Shown here: positions 43,214 through 52,657 of the stretch, in pieces
Layout: every line of letters starts with the position of its first letter
How positions within the stretch are numbered: the stretch's first letter is position 1
NCBI GenBank assembly: GCA_016926695.1
Contig: JAFGOB010000039.1
Span: 1 to 64,000, forward strand
DNA: 64,000 bases
DNA from: Dehalococcoidales bacterium
Lineage (GTDB): Bacteria > Chloroflexota > Dehalococcoidia > Dehalococcoidales > UBA3254
Direction of reading: 5' to 3'
Program-made: the position numbers and the translations under genes
The notes under the pieces: model-generated
Databases searched by the model: none
Told to the model about the DNA's origin: nothing
Seen by the model: only the letters and a program-made list of their open reading frames with translations

Positions 43214-45160
43214 TCAAAGCTTCAGGGCCAATCTCGCGGCGCTGTAGGTAGCCTGTGCCGCACTGCCGGGCTGTATGCAGTCTCCTGCCAGATATATTTC
43301 AGGTACTATCCCCTTCAACTCCTCGGAGAGCCTGTCCAGAGGACGCACGCCTATGGCTGTTACGATCTTATTGAAAGATAAAGATGTTATCTCCCCGCCT
43401 ATCGTGATAATCAGCGCATTTCCGTCTATTTCCAGCAGTCCGGCGTTGAGGTAAAGCGGCACCCGCAGGTCTATCAGTCTTTTTACCAGACCCCGGAAGG
43501 TTATCAGGTCATCCGGTCCTTTCCGACCGCCCAGCACGCCGTGTCCTGCCAGGACCACCTCCCTGCCCTGTTCCGCCAGAAAGACGGCGGTCTCCAAAGC
43601 CAGTATGCTCGTGCCAATAACTATTATTTTCCCTTCAACTTCAACCCTGCCCCGGATGACATCGTTAGCCTGAACGGTGTTTTCTTGATTCGCCCCGGGC
43701 AAATCCAGCTCCACGGGCGATGCTCCTGTGGCAATTATGCCAATATCCGGTCCGATTGCCCGCATGCGCTCCGGCGTTATTTCATATCCCGGCTTTACCG
43801 GCACCTTCAGTACGGTCAGCAAATGTTCGAGATGCCTGATGGCGTTAAAATATCCCTCTTTCCCCGGAAGCCGGCTGGCTATTGCCCACTGACCGCCCAG
43901 CTCAGGCTCTTTTTCATACAGGGATACATCGTGTCCCCGCTGCCTGCACAGCACCGCGGCCTGCATGCCGGCCAGTCCTCCGCCGACGACCGCTATTTTT
44001 TTCTTTGCAGCAGCAGGGGAAAGTGCAGTGGCTGATTCTCTGAACAGGAAAGGATTAACGGTACAGGAACGCCAGGAACTCCTCAGGCAGTTGTTGCAGT
44101 ACAGGCATCTGACCACCTCTTCTTCCTTTCCTGCCCGCAGCTTATCCGGTAACCCCGGATCGGCCAGTAGAGGCCGGCCCAGCGCGATGAAATCCGCCCA
44201 GCCGTTTTCAACGGTCCTGTCAGCTAACTCCGGACCGATTTTCCCTGATACGATTACGGGAATACCGGAGACCTTTTTTACCTCTCCCGCAACCGGTATT
44301 ACCACTCCGTCAGGAGTAAGGTAAGACGGGGCCATCAGGACCGACCAGTATTCCAGTCCCGATGAGATGCTGATAGCGGAAGCCCCGGCTGAGCGCAGGA
44401 TCTCAGACTGCCTTACCACCTCAGAGGTAGTTACACCCCCGTCCACACCGTCACAGCCGTTTATTCTTACGATAAGAGGAAATTCACTTCCCAGTTTGTT
44501 TCTTATCGCTTCAATAACCAGGCGCGCAAAGCGAGACCTGTTCTCGACGCTTCCGCCGTAGGAGTCCGTACGACGGTTTATCGCCGGAGAAAGAAAGGTA
44601 CTCAGCAGGCAGCCATGGCAGGCATGCAGCTCAAGTGCATCAGCGCCCGCCTCTCTGACACGCCAGGCTGCTTCGGCAAACTCAAGTATATACCTTTCTA
44701 TATCCTCCGAGTCGATTTCTTTGTAAGCCCTGTCTTTGGCCATGCGGGCGGTAATGGAAGGCGCCTTGATGGTAGTACCCCCGGGGAGGACTTTCATAAG
44801 TAGCAGCAGCATTCCGGGATGCATTAACTGGATGCAGGCTTTAACGCCCTGGCTATGAATTGTCCTGACCAGTTCGCTCAATCCGGGAATATAGCTGTCG
44901 TCGTGGATCCTCAGGTTATTGGGCATGATATCATCCCGGCTGATCGAAGCAAACTGGGTTATGACCATTCCGGGATGTCCCGCTGCCCTTAACCGGTAGT
45001 ACTCCAGCATTGCCCTGGTAACCTTCCCGCTGTCATCAGCCAGAGCATTGCCCATAGCCGCCATCACGATTCGATTATCCAGTCGAAGATTCCCGATATT
45101 TCCGGGCATAAACAAATGTAAAAAAGAGCGTACCTGTGCTTTTTCATCAATTAACGACAT
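43214..45160 (-). CDS. OYE/2,4-dienoyl-CoA reductase-type Fe-S flavoenzyme with altered NAD domain (2)
   Basis: About 648 residues from the ATG at 45160, preferred because AGGGAG lies eight bases before it and because the promoter lies within the longer open frame. The layout is as in the neighbouring paralogue: FMN barrel (LRLDNRIVMAAMGN, ADALELHACHGCLLSTFLSP), cluster motif CLYCNNCLRSSWRSC, FAD domain VVGGGLAGMQAAVLCRQRG. The second nucleotide-binding motif reads VIGTSILALETAVFLAEQG, lacking the second and third glycines of GxGxxG, so NAD(P)H binding may be changed or lost. Substrate unknown. Confidence 0.9.
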   Translation of the reverse strand: MSLIDEKAQVRSFLHLFMPGNIGNLRLDNRIVMAAMGNALADDSGKVTRAMLEYYRLRAAGHPGMVITQFASISRDDIMPNNLRIHDDSYIPGLSELVRTIHSQGVKACIQLMHPGMLLLLMKVLPGGTTIKAPSITARMAKDRAYKEIDSEDIERYILEFAEAAWRVREAGADALELHACHGCLLSTFLSPAINRRTDSYGGSVENRSRFARLVIEAIRNKLGSEFPLIVRINGCDGVDGGVTTSEVVRQSEILRSAGASAISISSGLEYWSVLMAPSYLTPDGVVIPVAGEVKKVSGIPVIVSGKIGPELADRTVENGWADFIALGRPLLADPGLPDKLRAGKEEEVVRCLYCNNCLRSSWRSCTVNPFLFRESATALSPAAAKKKIAVVGGGLAGMQAAVLCRQRGHDVSLYEKEPELGGQWAIASRLPGKEGYFNAIRHLEHLLTVLKVPVKPGYEITPERMRAIGPDIGIIATGASPVELDLPGANQENTVQANDVIRGRVEVEGKIIVIGTSILALETAVFLAEQGREVVLAGHGVLGGRKGPDDLITFRGLVKRLIDLRVPLYLNAGLLEIDGNALIITIGGEITSLSFNKIVTAIGVRPLDRLSEELKGIVPEIYLAGDCIQPGSAAQATYSAARLALKL

Positions 45161-45244
45161 TTCTAACTCCCTGTGATGGCTTACTAAAAAGAACCAGTCT
45201 GTCCCTTTGCTCGAAAAGCTGTATGTAAGCTCAAAATTATTCCA

Positions 45245-45274
45245 ATTGTAGCTTCCGGCGCAAATCACTGTCAA
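45245..45274 (-). promoter_or_regulatory. Promoter of the OYE pair
   Basis: On the minus strand TTGACA (45274-45269), an 18-bp spacer and TACAAT (45250-45245). The transcript would begin near 45238, giving a leader of about 78 bases before the ATG at 45160. Confidence 0.65.
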
Positions 45275-45364
45275 CAGGCATAGACTTCAAGGATAAGGTA
45301 AAATATCCTTAAATAAACCGGTAGGTGATGAATATCAGGTTATGTCAAGCACATGCACATTAGT

Positions 45365-45901
45365 TCAGCCCATATGCTCCATCAGCTTATGCTGCGGCGC
45401 GGGTTCTTTACCCAGCAGCACCATGGCAAATTGTTCAAGCCTGGCATTTGTCAGCGGGTCGGTATCATGCCACCGTACCAGGAATTCTTCTTCCGTCATC
45501 CATGTTTTTCTGAACGAGGCCGGGTCTTCAAAGATAATAATAGAACCGTCATGACCTATGACCACCACGTAATGCCCGTCTTTGGTATCGTTCTTCCAGT
45601 CTTCCAGATTCATAAACCTGTTGGCCCAGGCCTGGACAAGAACGATAACAGGAATATTTTTGTCCACGAATTCTTTAACCGTATCAAGTGAAACTCCATA
45701 CTTGGCAAAGACATGGAATCCCTTTTTCTCAGCGGCGGTAATCATATTCGTCACCGGAGTCCCCCGGCTGCTGCTCTTCAGATCTCTTATCAGCTTATCT
45801 TCGCGAACATCCACACCATAATAAGCCATTACAACCTGTAGTGCTTTTGCTCCGCAATCAAAATCAAATGCTTGTCTGCCGCTCGGCAAATCGATCAACA
45901 T
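45365..45901 (-). CDS. C39-like cysteine peptidase domain protein
   Basis: A 178-residue papain-like protein similar to the peptidase C39 family: Cys16 in FDFDCGAKALQVVMAYYG, His110 in DGHYVVVIGHD and Asp126 in FEDPAS give the expected catalytic order. It has no membrane or ABC-transporter part, unlike bacteriocin exporters, and no signal peptide, so it should be a stand-alone cytoplasmic protein. GGAGAGGAG precedes the ATG. The amidohydrolase-like gene is 37 bp upstream on the same strand. Its substrate is unknown. Confidence 0.82.
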   Translation of the reverse strand: MLIDLPSGRQAFDFDCGAKALQVVMAYYGVDVREDKLIRDLKSSSRGTPVTNMITAAEKKGFHVFAKYGVSLDTVKEFVDKNIPVIVLVQAWANRFMNLEDWKNDTKDGHYVVVIGHDGSIIIFEDPASFRKTWMTEEEFLVRWHDTDPLTNARLEQFAMVLLGKEPAPQHKLMEHMG

Positions 45902-45938
45902 ACACTCCTCTCCACTGTCCTTCTATTAAATATTCCAC

Positions 45939-46712
45939 CTAATTCGCATGAACAGCAGTACCCATATCATATAATGCCCCGGCAAAGCTCCTCCTGAGCA
46001 TCTCTATCGCTTCAATATCAGGAGTACCGTTCAACTTCATGTATAAATTCTGGTTCGTCTCCTGCAAAATAGCCGGAACACGGTTCCCTACCCTCGTCAT
46101 GGCATCCACGGAGTGTTTTCCACAGATATGGCCGTATACGCTATGATACCCGGACTCATTTACCGTCACCCTGATACCGGGTAGTCTTTTAGCCAGCGCT
46201 TCCGCATAGGTCTCAACAAAAATATCAGGGCAGAAACGTACTTTCTGCCCGGTCTGCGGTGATAACTGGTAATTCATCAGCTCTATCTGGTTGTCCTCTA
46301 CTCCCCTGGCTGTAACCGTTGAATGGGCATCCAGCATGAAGGTCTTACCCAGGCTGATCTCATTTTCTATCCTGCGGTGATATTCATCAAGGTATTTCCT
46401 GGCAAGATACCGGCGCAGTGTCCTATCCGGTTCATGGTCCGGTCGAAATACAGGATCCCCGGCTATATCCTTCAATGGTACGCTGCTTTCCAGGTCTTCT
46501 GGATCGCGGTTAGCTTCCAGTACAAGACTGCAATATCCGAATATCACGGAAGAGTTGCCGAGTATATCATGAAAATCATACAGCCAGTTTGTATACCAGT
46601 CTATGTTCCTGGTTAAATCCGGAAACTTATCTGAAAGAGACTGTACCGGTATTTCAAAGGGTATAGTTATGCCGCTGTGAGGTATTACTACGAGCATTTT
46701 CTTGAATTCCAT
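45939..46712 (-). CDS. N-formylglutamate amidohydrolase family protein
   Basis: A 257-residue protein of the FGase family (zinc amidohydrolases related to carboxypeptidases). Marks are VVIPHSGITIPFEI at the N-terminus, LEANRDPEDLES, FMLDAHSTVTARG and VTVNESGYHSVYG. No histidine-utilisation genes are near, so formylglutamate may not be the substrate. It forms a two-gene unit with the C39-like peptidase gene downstream. CGAGGTTTTCT lies before the ATG. Confidence 0.78.
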   Translation of the reverse strand: MEFKKMLVVIPHSGITIPFEIPVQSLSDKFPDLTRNIDWYTNWLYDFHDILGNSSVIFGYCSLVLEANRDPEDLESSVPLKDIAGDPVFRPDHEPDRTLRRYLARKYLDEYHRRIENEISLGKTFMLDAHSTVTARGVEDNQIELMNYQLSPQTGQKVRFCPDIFVETYAEALAKRLPGIRVTVNESGYHSVYGHICGKHSVDAMTRVGNRVPAILQETNQNLYMKLNGTPDIEAIEMLRRSFAGALYDMGTAVHAN

Positions 46713-46934
46713 AGAAAACCTCGTTTTTATGACTTGATACCGGAAATCATTGATATCATACCTTGCAGGACAACAATCCTTGAAATAAAAAAACTGGTAC
46801 TATCCGTCCGGGCAATAAGTATTATAACATATGAAATGACCGGGTTAAAAAGCAGGAAAAACCGCCGGGAATTTTACACCATATTATGGAATTCATGTAT
46901 AATTAATTCCGGATATATTTTTCAGGAGAATACC

Positions 46935-47660
46935 GTGTCCACACAGTCTTTGATAAAGGTGCTGACCTCTTCCGGCAGCGGCTCCAGAAGACAAATGGCG
47001 GAAGCGATCAAAAACGGACGTGTTGCCGTGAACGGAAAAACCGCTGAGAGTTTTTCTCTCCCTGTAAACCCGCAATCGGACAGGGTAACACTCAACGGCA
47101 GGGAACTATTGGCCAGGACCAACCCTCCTGTTTACCTCATGCTCAATAAACCCAGGAACATCACCTCCACCACCAGGGACGATTGGAACGGCACTACCGT
47201 ACTGGACATTATCCCCGCCAAATACAGGGAAATGCGGTTATATCCCGTCGGACGGCTGGATAAAGACTCCACGGGACTGATCCTGCTGACCAATGACGGT
47301 GAGTTGACTAACCGCCTTACCCACCCCCGTTTTGAACAGGAGAAAGAATACCTGGTCTGTATAGAAGGAATATTGAAACCTGATGAAAAAAGAAAACTGG
47401 AGCAAGGCCTGGAGCTGGAGGAAGGGTTAACCCATAAAGCCAGGCTAAGGCCTGTCGATATCCCGCCTTATAACTATTCAATCATCATCCACGAGGGCAG
47501 AAAACGTCAGGTAAGGCGTATGTTTGCCGCCATCGGCTACCGTATTTTGGAGCTTAAACGCATCCGTATAAGCAGCCTGAAACTGGGCACACTGGCTGAA
47601 GGTCAGACCCGTGAACTCACCCGGGCTGAATTGAACGCCCTCAAGCTTTCCCGCGTTTAA
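46935..47660 (+). CDS. RsuA/RluB-family pseudouridine synthase
   Basis: About 241 residues from the GTG at 46935, chosen because CAGGAGAA lies directly upstream and because the S4 RNA-binding domain starts there (VSTQSLIKVLTSSGSGSRRQ). The catalytic domain has the family motif GRLDKDSTGLILLTNDGEL, whose Asp is the nucleophile, and EGRKRQVRRMFAAIGY near the end. It modifies a uridine in rRNA, 23S (RluB/F type) or 16S (RsuA type). The longer open frame to 46677 is not supported. Confidence 0.92.
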   Translation: MSTQSLIKVLTSSGSGSRRQMAEAIKNGRVAVNGKTAESFSLPVNPQSDRVTLNGRELLARTNPPVYLMLNKPRNITSTTRDDWNGTTVLDIIPAKYREMRLYPVGRLDKDSTGLILLTNDGELTNRLTHPRFEQEKEYLVCIEGILKPDEKRKLEQGLELEEGLTHKARLRPVDIPPYNYSIIIHEGRKRQVRRMFAAIGYRILELKRIRISSLKLGTLAEGQTRELTRAELNALKLSRV

Positions 47661-47707
47661 TGCCTGAATGTCACTTATATTTACGAATCAGATGTAATAC
47701 CTGAATA

Positions 47708-48184
47708 TTAAAGTAGCCATATGTAAGGCCTGGACCTGTGTTCCTGCCAGTTATTCAGTCCGAATTCGTTTATCGCCCTTAAATTTTGCTGGGGTGAATC
47801 TCCGTGAACTGATTTTAAAGTAGCGATTTTTTCACAGTCTTCGAACACGCCGCACTGCCAGCAGCCGTCCAGTCCCTTTTCGCGGCAGCAATTCAGGATG
47901 CCACAGGAAAAAAAGCTGCATCCTCCGCCTGTCCGGCAGGGTATGTTGCATTGAAGAGCCGCTATCGCTTCCAGCACCTTACAGCATTCATTATAATGCC
48001 TGAATTCCGCGACGGCATCCAACTGCTTCTCCGTGCCGCCTTTGATTTCCGCATACTTTTCAAATTGCGTTTCCCTCAGTTCCCTGAGCAGCTTGCCTGC
48101 CAGATCAGCGGCATGGCTTTTGTATCTTATACAGTCTCCGCAATATAGTCCGCAAAAGGCAGTCAAATCAATCCCTTCAGTCAT
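47708..48184 (-). CDS. DUF3795 cysteine-rich protein
   Basis: A 158-residue protein with the DUF3795 pattern: FCGLYCGDCIRYKS at the N-terminus, CNIPCRTGGGCSFFSCGILNCCREK in the middle (nine cysteines or near-cysteine positions) and CWQCGVFEDCEK near the end. The cysteines probably bind Zn or an Fe-S cluster. GGAGGTAAATATAG precedes the ATG. The family function is unknown. It is convergent with the pseudouridine synthase gene. Confidence 0.85.
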   Translation of the reverse strand: MTEGIDLTAFCGLYCGDCIRYKSHAADLAGKLLRELRETQFEKYAEIKGGTEKQLDAVAEFRHYNECCKVLEAIAALQCNIPCRTGGGCSFFSCGILNCCREKGLDGCWQCGVFEDCEKIATLKSVHGDSPQQNLRAINEFGLNNWQEHRSRPYIWLL

Positions 48185-48445
48185 CTATATTTACCTCCAG
48201 ACAGTCAGCCGGGCTAATAACATGTCAACCCACATCAATATATCATATCCCCGACTGGTTTTGTATTTAGAGTTAAATTTTCGATATTGTTTCCTGAAAG
48301 CAAGAGTTATATAATTACCGGTATATATACAAAAGCGAAGCGGATGGTTGTGGATTTTTTAATATACTAACGCTCATAATAACCTTAACAATATGTCTAT
48401 ACCATAATAAATTCGATTTCCGTAAATATGCTTAAGGAGATGGAA

Positions 48446-49681
48446 ATGATAACAGACCAGGGAAGATCTTACAGTCACACATTAAGTCTTATTATTCGCA
48501 CATCGATAATTATTCTGGTCTTGCTGATCTGCCTTGCTCCCGCCCTGCCGGTATCTGCTGAATCAGGCCCCATCGGTATGGTGGCGGACAATTCCGGAAA
48601 GGTGCATATCTTTGATGCGGGAACAAATACGGTGATTGGAACGGTTGAATTACCTCTGAATGATGGTTTCCTGGTAGGCGATTGCGCTATCAGTCCGGAC
48701 GGCACTCTCGGGTTTGTTACCGACTTCAATTATAATCTGTGGATAATAGACCTGGTCCAGTCGCCTCCCGTTCTTGCCTCCGGGACCAATCCCGTCCCTA
48801 TTTCAAACCCGGGTGAAGACGTGGCGGTTACTCCGGATGGAAAATACGCGGTCGTAGTTGACGGCGCCTTTGGAGAGAACGTTCCGGTTTCCCTGGTAGA
48901 TATTGCTGACCGGCAGGAGATTGACACGCTGGTTATTGCTAACAACCACGATTCTGTAGATGCCCTCAATGACGGTTCATTGCTGGTCACATCATTTGAT
49001 TCCCAGAGCCTGTACCGGATAATAGTAATAGGCGGAAGTTTTAACCTGGTCCACACCGGAGAAACAATGGCGTTTGACTATCCCATAAATGTTTACGGCT
49101 CCCCAAAGTCATGTTCCGGCTTCGTAGTAGGTCATTATGATCTGATGAGTTTCCTGATTCCCGGTCTTTCAAAGGTAGATACCTGTGAGCTTCCCGGGGG
49201 TGGGGTCTGCGGTGTAATTCACCCGGCAGGTAACAGGGTTTTCGTGCGCACATGTGACTTTGAGGAAACAAACAGCTTTGTGATTGCTTATAGCTTCAAC
49301 TCAATAACAGGTCACCTGGGTATTGATCCCCTGTTTACTATCCCGGTAACACCCTGTACAGACTATTACGGCATAGAACAAATGGCTATTACACCCGACG
49401 GCAGCCGTCTATATGTGCCCGAGGGCGATGTCCTGAATGTCTATAATGCCGAAACCGGCGACCAGTTGGACTCAATTACAGCCAAAATATTTGAAGACCT
49501 GACCGGTATTTGTTTCAAGCCGGAAATATCATCAGGAAGGGGACCAGTAAGTGCATTGGGCGGCGAATTGAGAGAAACCGGTAAGAGTAGCCTGGTTGTA
49601 CTCTGTATGATCCCGCTTGCCTGCCTGATTACCGCCGGACTGGCCTTGAAACTGGCCGGCCGCAGGACCGTGCGGCGATAA
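48446..49681 (+). CDS. Secreted YVTN-type beta-propeller protein with C-terminal membrane anchor
   Basis: About 411 residues from the ATG at 48446, chosen because AAGGAG lies nine bases upstream. A signal sequence (TSIIILVLLICLAPALPVSA) is followed by repeated beta-propeller blades of the YVTN/NHL sort, such as KVHIFDAGTNTVIGTVELP, CAISPDGTLGFVTD, VAVTPDGKYAVVVDG and MAITPDGSRLYVPEG. The C-terminus has a membrane helix (LVVLCMIPLACLITAGLAL) and a basic tail, the same terminal layout as the repeat protein at 11974. It should be exposed at the cell surface. Ligand unknown. Confidence 0.85.
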   Translation: MITDQGRSYSHTLSLIIRTSIIILVLLICLAPALPVSAESGPIGMVADNSGKVHIFDAGTNTVIGTVELPLNDGFLVGDCAISPDGTLGFVTDFNYNLWIIDLVQSPPVLASGTNPVPISNPGEDVAVTPDGKYAVVVDGAFGENVPVSLVDIADRQEIDTLVIANNHDSVDALNDGSLLVTSFDSQSLYRIIVIGGSFNLVHTGETMAFDYPINVYGSPKSCSGFVVGHYDLMSFLIPGLSKVDTCELPGGGVCGVIHPAGNRVFVRTCDFEETNSFVIAYSFNSITGHLGIDPLFTIPVTPCTDYYGIEQMAITPDGSRLYVPEGDVLNVYNAETGDQLDSITAKIFEDLTGICFKPEISSGRGPVSALGGELRETGKSSLVVLCMIPLACLITAGLALKLAGRRTVRR

Positions 49682-49762
49682 ACGCCGAGATCAGATGTTA
49701 AGGAACCGTTTGATTTAACCAGTATTATATGTTACTTGATTTGTCTTTGTTCCAATGGGAAA

Positions 49763-49812
49763 ATGAGAGTCTCAAGAATAGATTAGTCAATATATCGTTC
49801 TGAGACTCTCAT
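49763..49812. terminator. Terminator-like hairpin between convergent genes
   Basis: ATGAGAGTCTCA (49763-49774) and TGAGACTCTCAT (49801-49812) are exact complements with a 26-nt loop. It lies between the propeller gene and the convergent selenoprotein gene. Confidence 0.6.
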
Positions 49813-49840
49813 TTCATCCCCGGTAAGTTCGTTTTACATG

Positions 49841-51544
49841 CTAACGCCAGTTATCTATCGATACCCCCTTGCCCATTCTGAAGTCCGTGACAAACCACAG
49901 GTTGTTGGACTTACCTCCCACTACTACCGTATTAATGGCCCTGGGATTATTAAAGGGCGCTATAAGTGCCTCCGGCGGCAGCTTCTGCCAGTCTGCATAC
50001 GGTTGAAGCCCTTTCAATCCGAAGTTCCAGTTGAATGTTGCATTAACTCCGTTGCCCCAGTATTGCTGCACGGGAATTTTCACGTTTTCTGAAAGCCATC
50101 CGGCAAACACCTCCTTGGTGGTGAAACCCTGCTGATCGTGCAACATCTGCGCAACCAGCGGGTCCAGGCAGAGTAAAGCGGCTGAACCCAGCCCGGAAAG
50201 GGCCTTCATATAGTCTCGCATCAAGAGGTGTGGCGGATAAGAAATCTGGGCCTCACCTGTGCAGGAAATATAGCTCCATCCGATGCCGACCGTAAGAACA
50301 CTGTCTTCTCTCTTGTATCCGAATTTAACGCTCAGGGGTTCCCATCCCTCCGGCAACCCCTCCTCATTTTCCGCGTAACAGCAGTTGTTGTATTGTAGAT
50401 TGCTTCCCAGGGAACTGAAGGTGGTTACGCCGGCATGCAGGTTACCGGCCGTTTTGGATATCAGGGTAAAAGCCCTTCCGATTACAGCGTTAGCCTCGTT
50501 ATACGGTCCCATCGCATCTATTCCGGAATTCATATTTATCTCATTGCGTATCGGCCCGTTTACAATCAGCATGTTCGCCATAGAAGTAGTTGAGTTGCCG
50601 AAAGGGGCATAAGTAGCCGCTGCCAGGATAACAGGGAAATGCTCGGGACCTGCCCCCGCCATTACGGCACAGACAGCTACCTTTTCCACTGTAGCCTGCC
50701 GGGCGCCTCCGGGCCAGTTTATGGTTGTTACCACCTCATCGCGCTTGTGACTGGTGCCTTTAAGCATAGCTTCAACCCTTTCTTCCGTTGGAAGCACAAT
50801 CGGCAGGTAGTCCGTCCAGTCCCTGGACTTGAAAAGCCTTTGCAGGTTCTGCTCTGTATCCAGAGGAAGCAGCCTGGGTTCCACAGACCCTGCCGGTACA
50901 CCAGTCATCTGCTCTTCTTCAGTAAGAGGTACCGTCAGCGCGTCAACGATCTCCCGCATCAGAGGCTTGCCGCTGAAGGGATCCTTCCCCTCAACATATT
51001 TTTCATGTACCGACCGGGGGACGCCGGCGGTGGGAAGCGGGAAAATAGCATAACGGAGTGCCATACCGCTGCCATAAAGTTTGTCCCATCCGGTGACATA
51101 TTTAGCCACATTCTCTCCGCTGCACGGCGCAGTAGGGATACCCATCTGCTCGAGCTTCCCGGCATAGCGGCTCAAGGCCGCGGCGCAGCCGTCTCAACAG
51201 CTTATGCCGAGTATACAGGCGTCCCCTCCGGCCTTGATTTCTTTCGCCAATTCCGGGTCGTCATCCATGAAAGACCCTTTCTTCCTGGTAAGCACCGTCT
51301 TTACTCCCGGTATGTTCCTGGCAAACCAGTCCTGCATAACCTGGAATATATCATAGGCGGCGGAAGGACCTCCCCATCCGATGTCCACCAGGTAGACCGT
51401 TTTTCCCTCCAGACTGGAAAATCTACGTGGCGCCAGCGGAATACGCGGCACCATGGCGCTTGAACAGGCCGGGTTCAATACTGTCACCTTCCCGGATGAT
51501 TTCAACGTAGTCTGCGGATTATTTTGAGATCTGGTTTCTGACAT
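49841..51544 (-). CDS. UGSC-family (seleno)protein with in-frame TGA, long C-terminal domain
   Basis: One reading frame of 567 sense codons interrupted by a single TGA (51196-51194, codon 117). Upstream residues include GKTVYLVDIGWGGPSAA and the run into ILGISC. Right after the TGA the same frame continues DGCAAALSRYAGKLEQMGIP. This matches the UGSC family (U-x-x-C, then GIPT 18 residues after Sec), so the TGA is best read as selenocysteine, giving Cys116-Sec117-Asp-Gly-Cys120. The segment after residue ~150 is an extra domain of about 400 residues that I do not recognise. GGGAGGAAAAT precedes the ATG. The sequence just after TGA is GC-rich and can fold (GCGGC-CTTGA-GCCGC), as a bacterial SECIS would. 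No sel genes are in the window. A redox role is likely. Confidence 0.82.
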
Positions 51545-51703
51545 ATTTTCCTCCCGTAATATACAAATTTTCTCTTATATACACACAATCTCAGCCTGAC
51601 TAACAAGTTCTGAAGATGTTTTGAATCTGAATATTATTTGATTTCACCATTACCGGAAAATCCAATCCTTTTTCTTCACACAAGCCCTTTTCACTTTTTT
51701 CCA

Positions 51704-52342
51704 TCAAACCGCCGGGCCTGTCTTTTCCGCGCGCTTCTTGATTTCCAGGAGCATTTTTCTCTGCATTACACAAGAAATGGGCACCAGGATGCCGAAACCG
51801 ATCCTGGCTACGGGGGTGACTTTGTATGCAACGCGCCACCTGGTAATCAGCCGGGTCTTATTCTCATCAGGTGCTTCCAGGAAAAATACCCAGCTTACAG
51901 GAGAATCAGGTCCCATTTCCCCCCCGAATAAAAGCACTCGCTCCGCTTCAATGGCAACCAGTGGAATCGGAGGCATCCCGGGATGTAAGCGCAGGCCCTC
52001 GCTGTTTTCACTATGCATGCGTTCAGGATATAGTCTGTCAACCGTATGTATGTTGCAACCGACCAGGTTCTCCAGGAAATCATAGCTGTAAAATCCTCCG
52101 CGCCCCTGTCCTACCTGTGCCAGCCATGACCATACCCGTGAACGCGGAGCGCTGATGGTTACGGCATGAGTAAAGCCTCCCAGTGAGCGGGATACCAGTT
52201 CATCACCCGGCAGAGTACGGTCTATTTCTTCGTCCGTTGCATTCCACCGCCGCCAGTATCTAATAAAAGGGGTTAATACGGCAGCAGCTATCAAAAAAGC
52301 ACCCCCTACTCCTTCTATAAAGTCCTTCCACCTGCTTTTCAT
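51704..52342 (-). CDS. SRPBCC-like protein with N-terminal membrane helix
   Basis: A 212-residue protein. An N-terminal hydrophobic segment (GGAFLIAAAVLTPFI) is followed by an SRPBCC/polyketide-cyclase-like fold: FTHAVTISAPRSRVWSWLAQVGQGRGGFYSYDFLENLVG, then PVSWVFFLEAPDENKTRLITRWRV. The WxWLxQxGxxRGGFYSYxxLE pattern is common in membrane-anchored SRPBCC proteins of unknown role. GAGG lies before the ATG. It is upstream of the selenoprotein gene on the same strand; ~160 bp separate them. Confidence 0.8.
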   Translation of the reverse strand: MKSRWKDFIEGVGGAFLIAAAVLTPFIRYWRRWNATDEEIDRTLPGDELVSRSLGGFTHAVTISAPRSRVWSWLAQVGQGRGGFYSYDFLENLVGCNIHTVDRLYPERMHSENSEGLRLHPGMPPIPLVAIEAERVLLFGGEMGPDSPVSWVFFLEAPDENKTRLITRWRVAYKVTPVARIGFGILVPISCVMQRKMLLEIKKRAEKTGPAV

Positions 52343-52657
52343 GCCTCTTCAACCTCAAAATACGATCGTATAACGTTCACCCAGTGTATTGATTTACTTT
52401 ATTCCCTGAATTTTAATGCATAACATCATATCCGTTCAATATATACACCGATATGGCTTTCAGTACGAGTCCGATCAACCGGTTTCATCGTTTCAGGCCG
52501 GTGATTTCGATCACAGACACGGTATGCCGGAATGCCTGCAATAATCCGTTTTCAGTCACGTTAATCCTGCCGGGTAGCTTTTCGTATAAATAATATCTAG
52601 AATAAGGATAACAGGCTGTAAAATGGTATCCAGAAAAAAGAGAAGGGTTGCATCTCC
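52343..52657. other. Divergent intergenic region, 315 bp
   Basis: It lies between the leftward SRPBCC gene and the rightward small membrane protein. AT-rich; I see no convincing promoter pair, repeat or RNA. Confidence 0.4.

Noticed and set aside
51176..51196. TGA in the UGSC gene as a sequencing error or pseudogene mark
   Set aside because: The frame is intact on both sides, the flanking residues match a known selenoprotein family, and a U-x-x-C motif results; selenocysteine is the simpler explanation.
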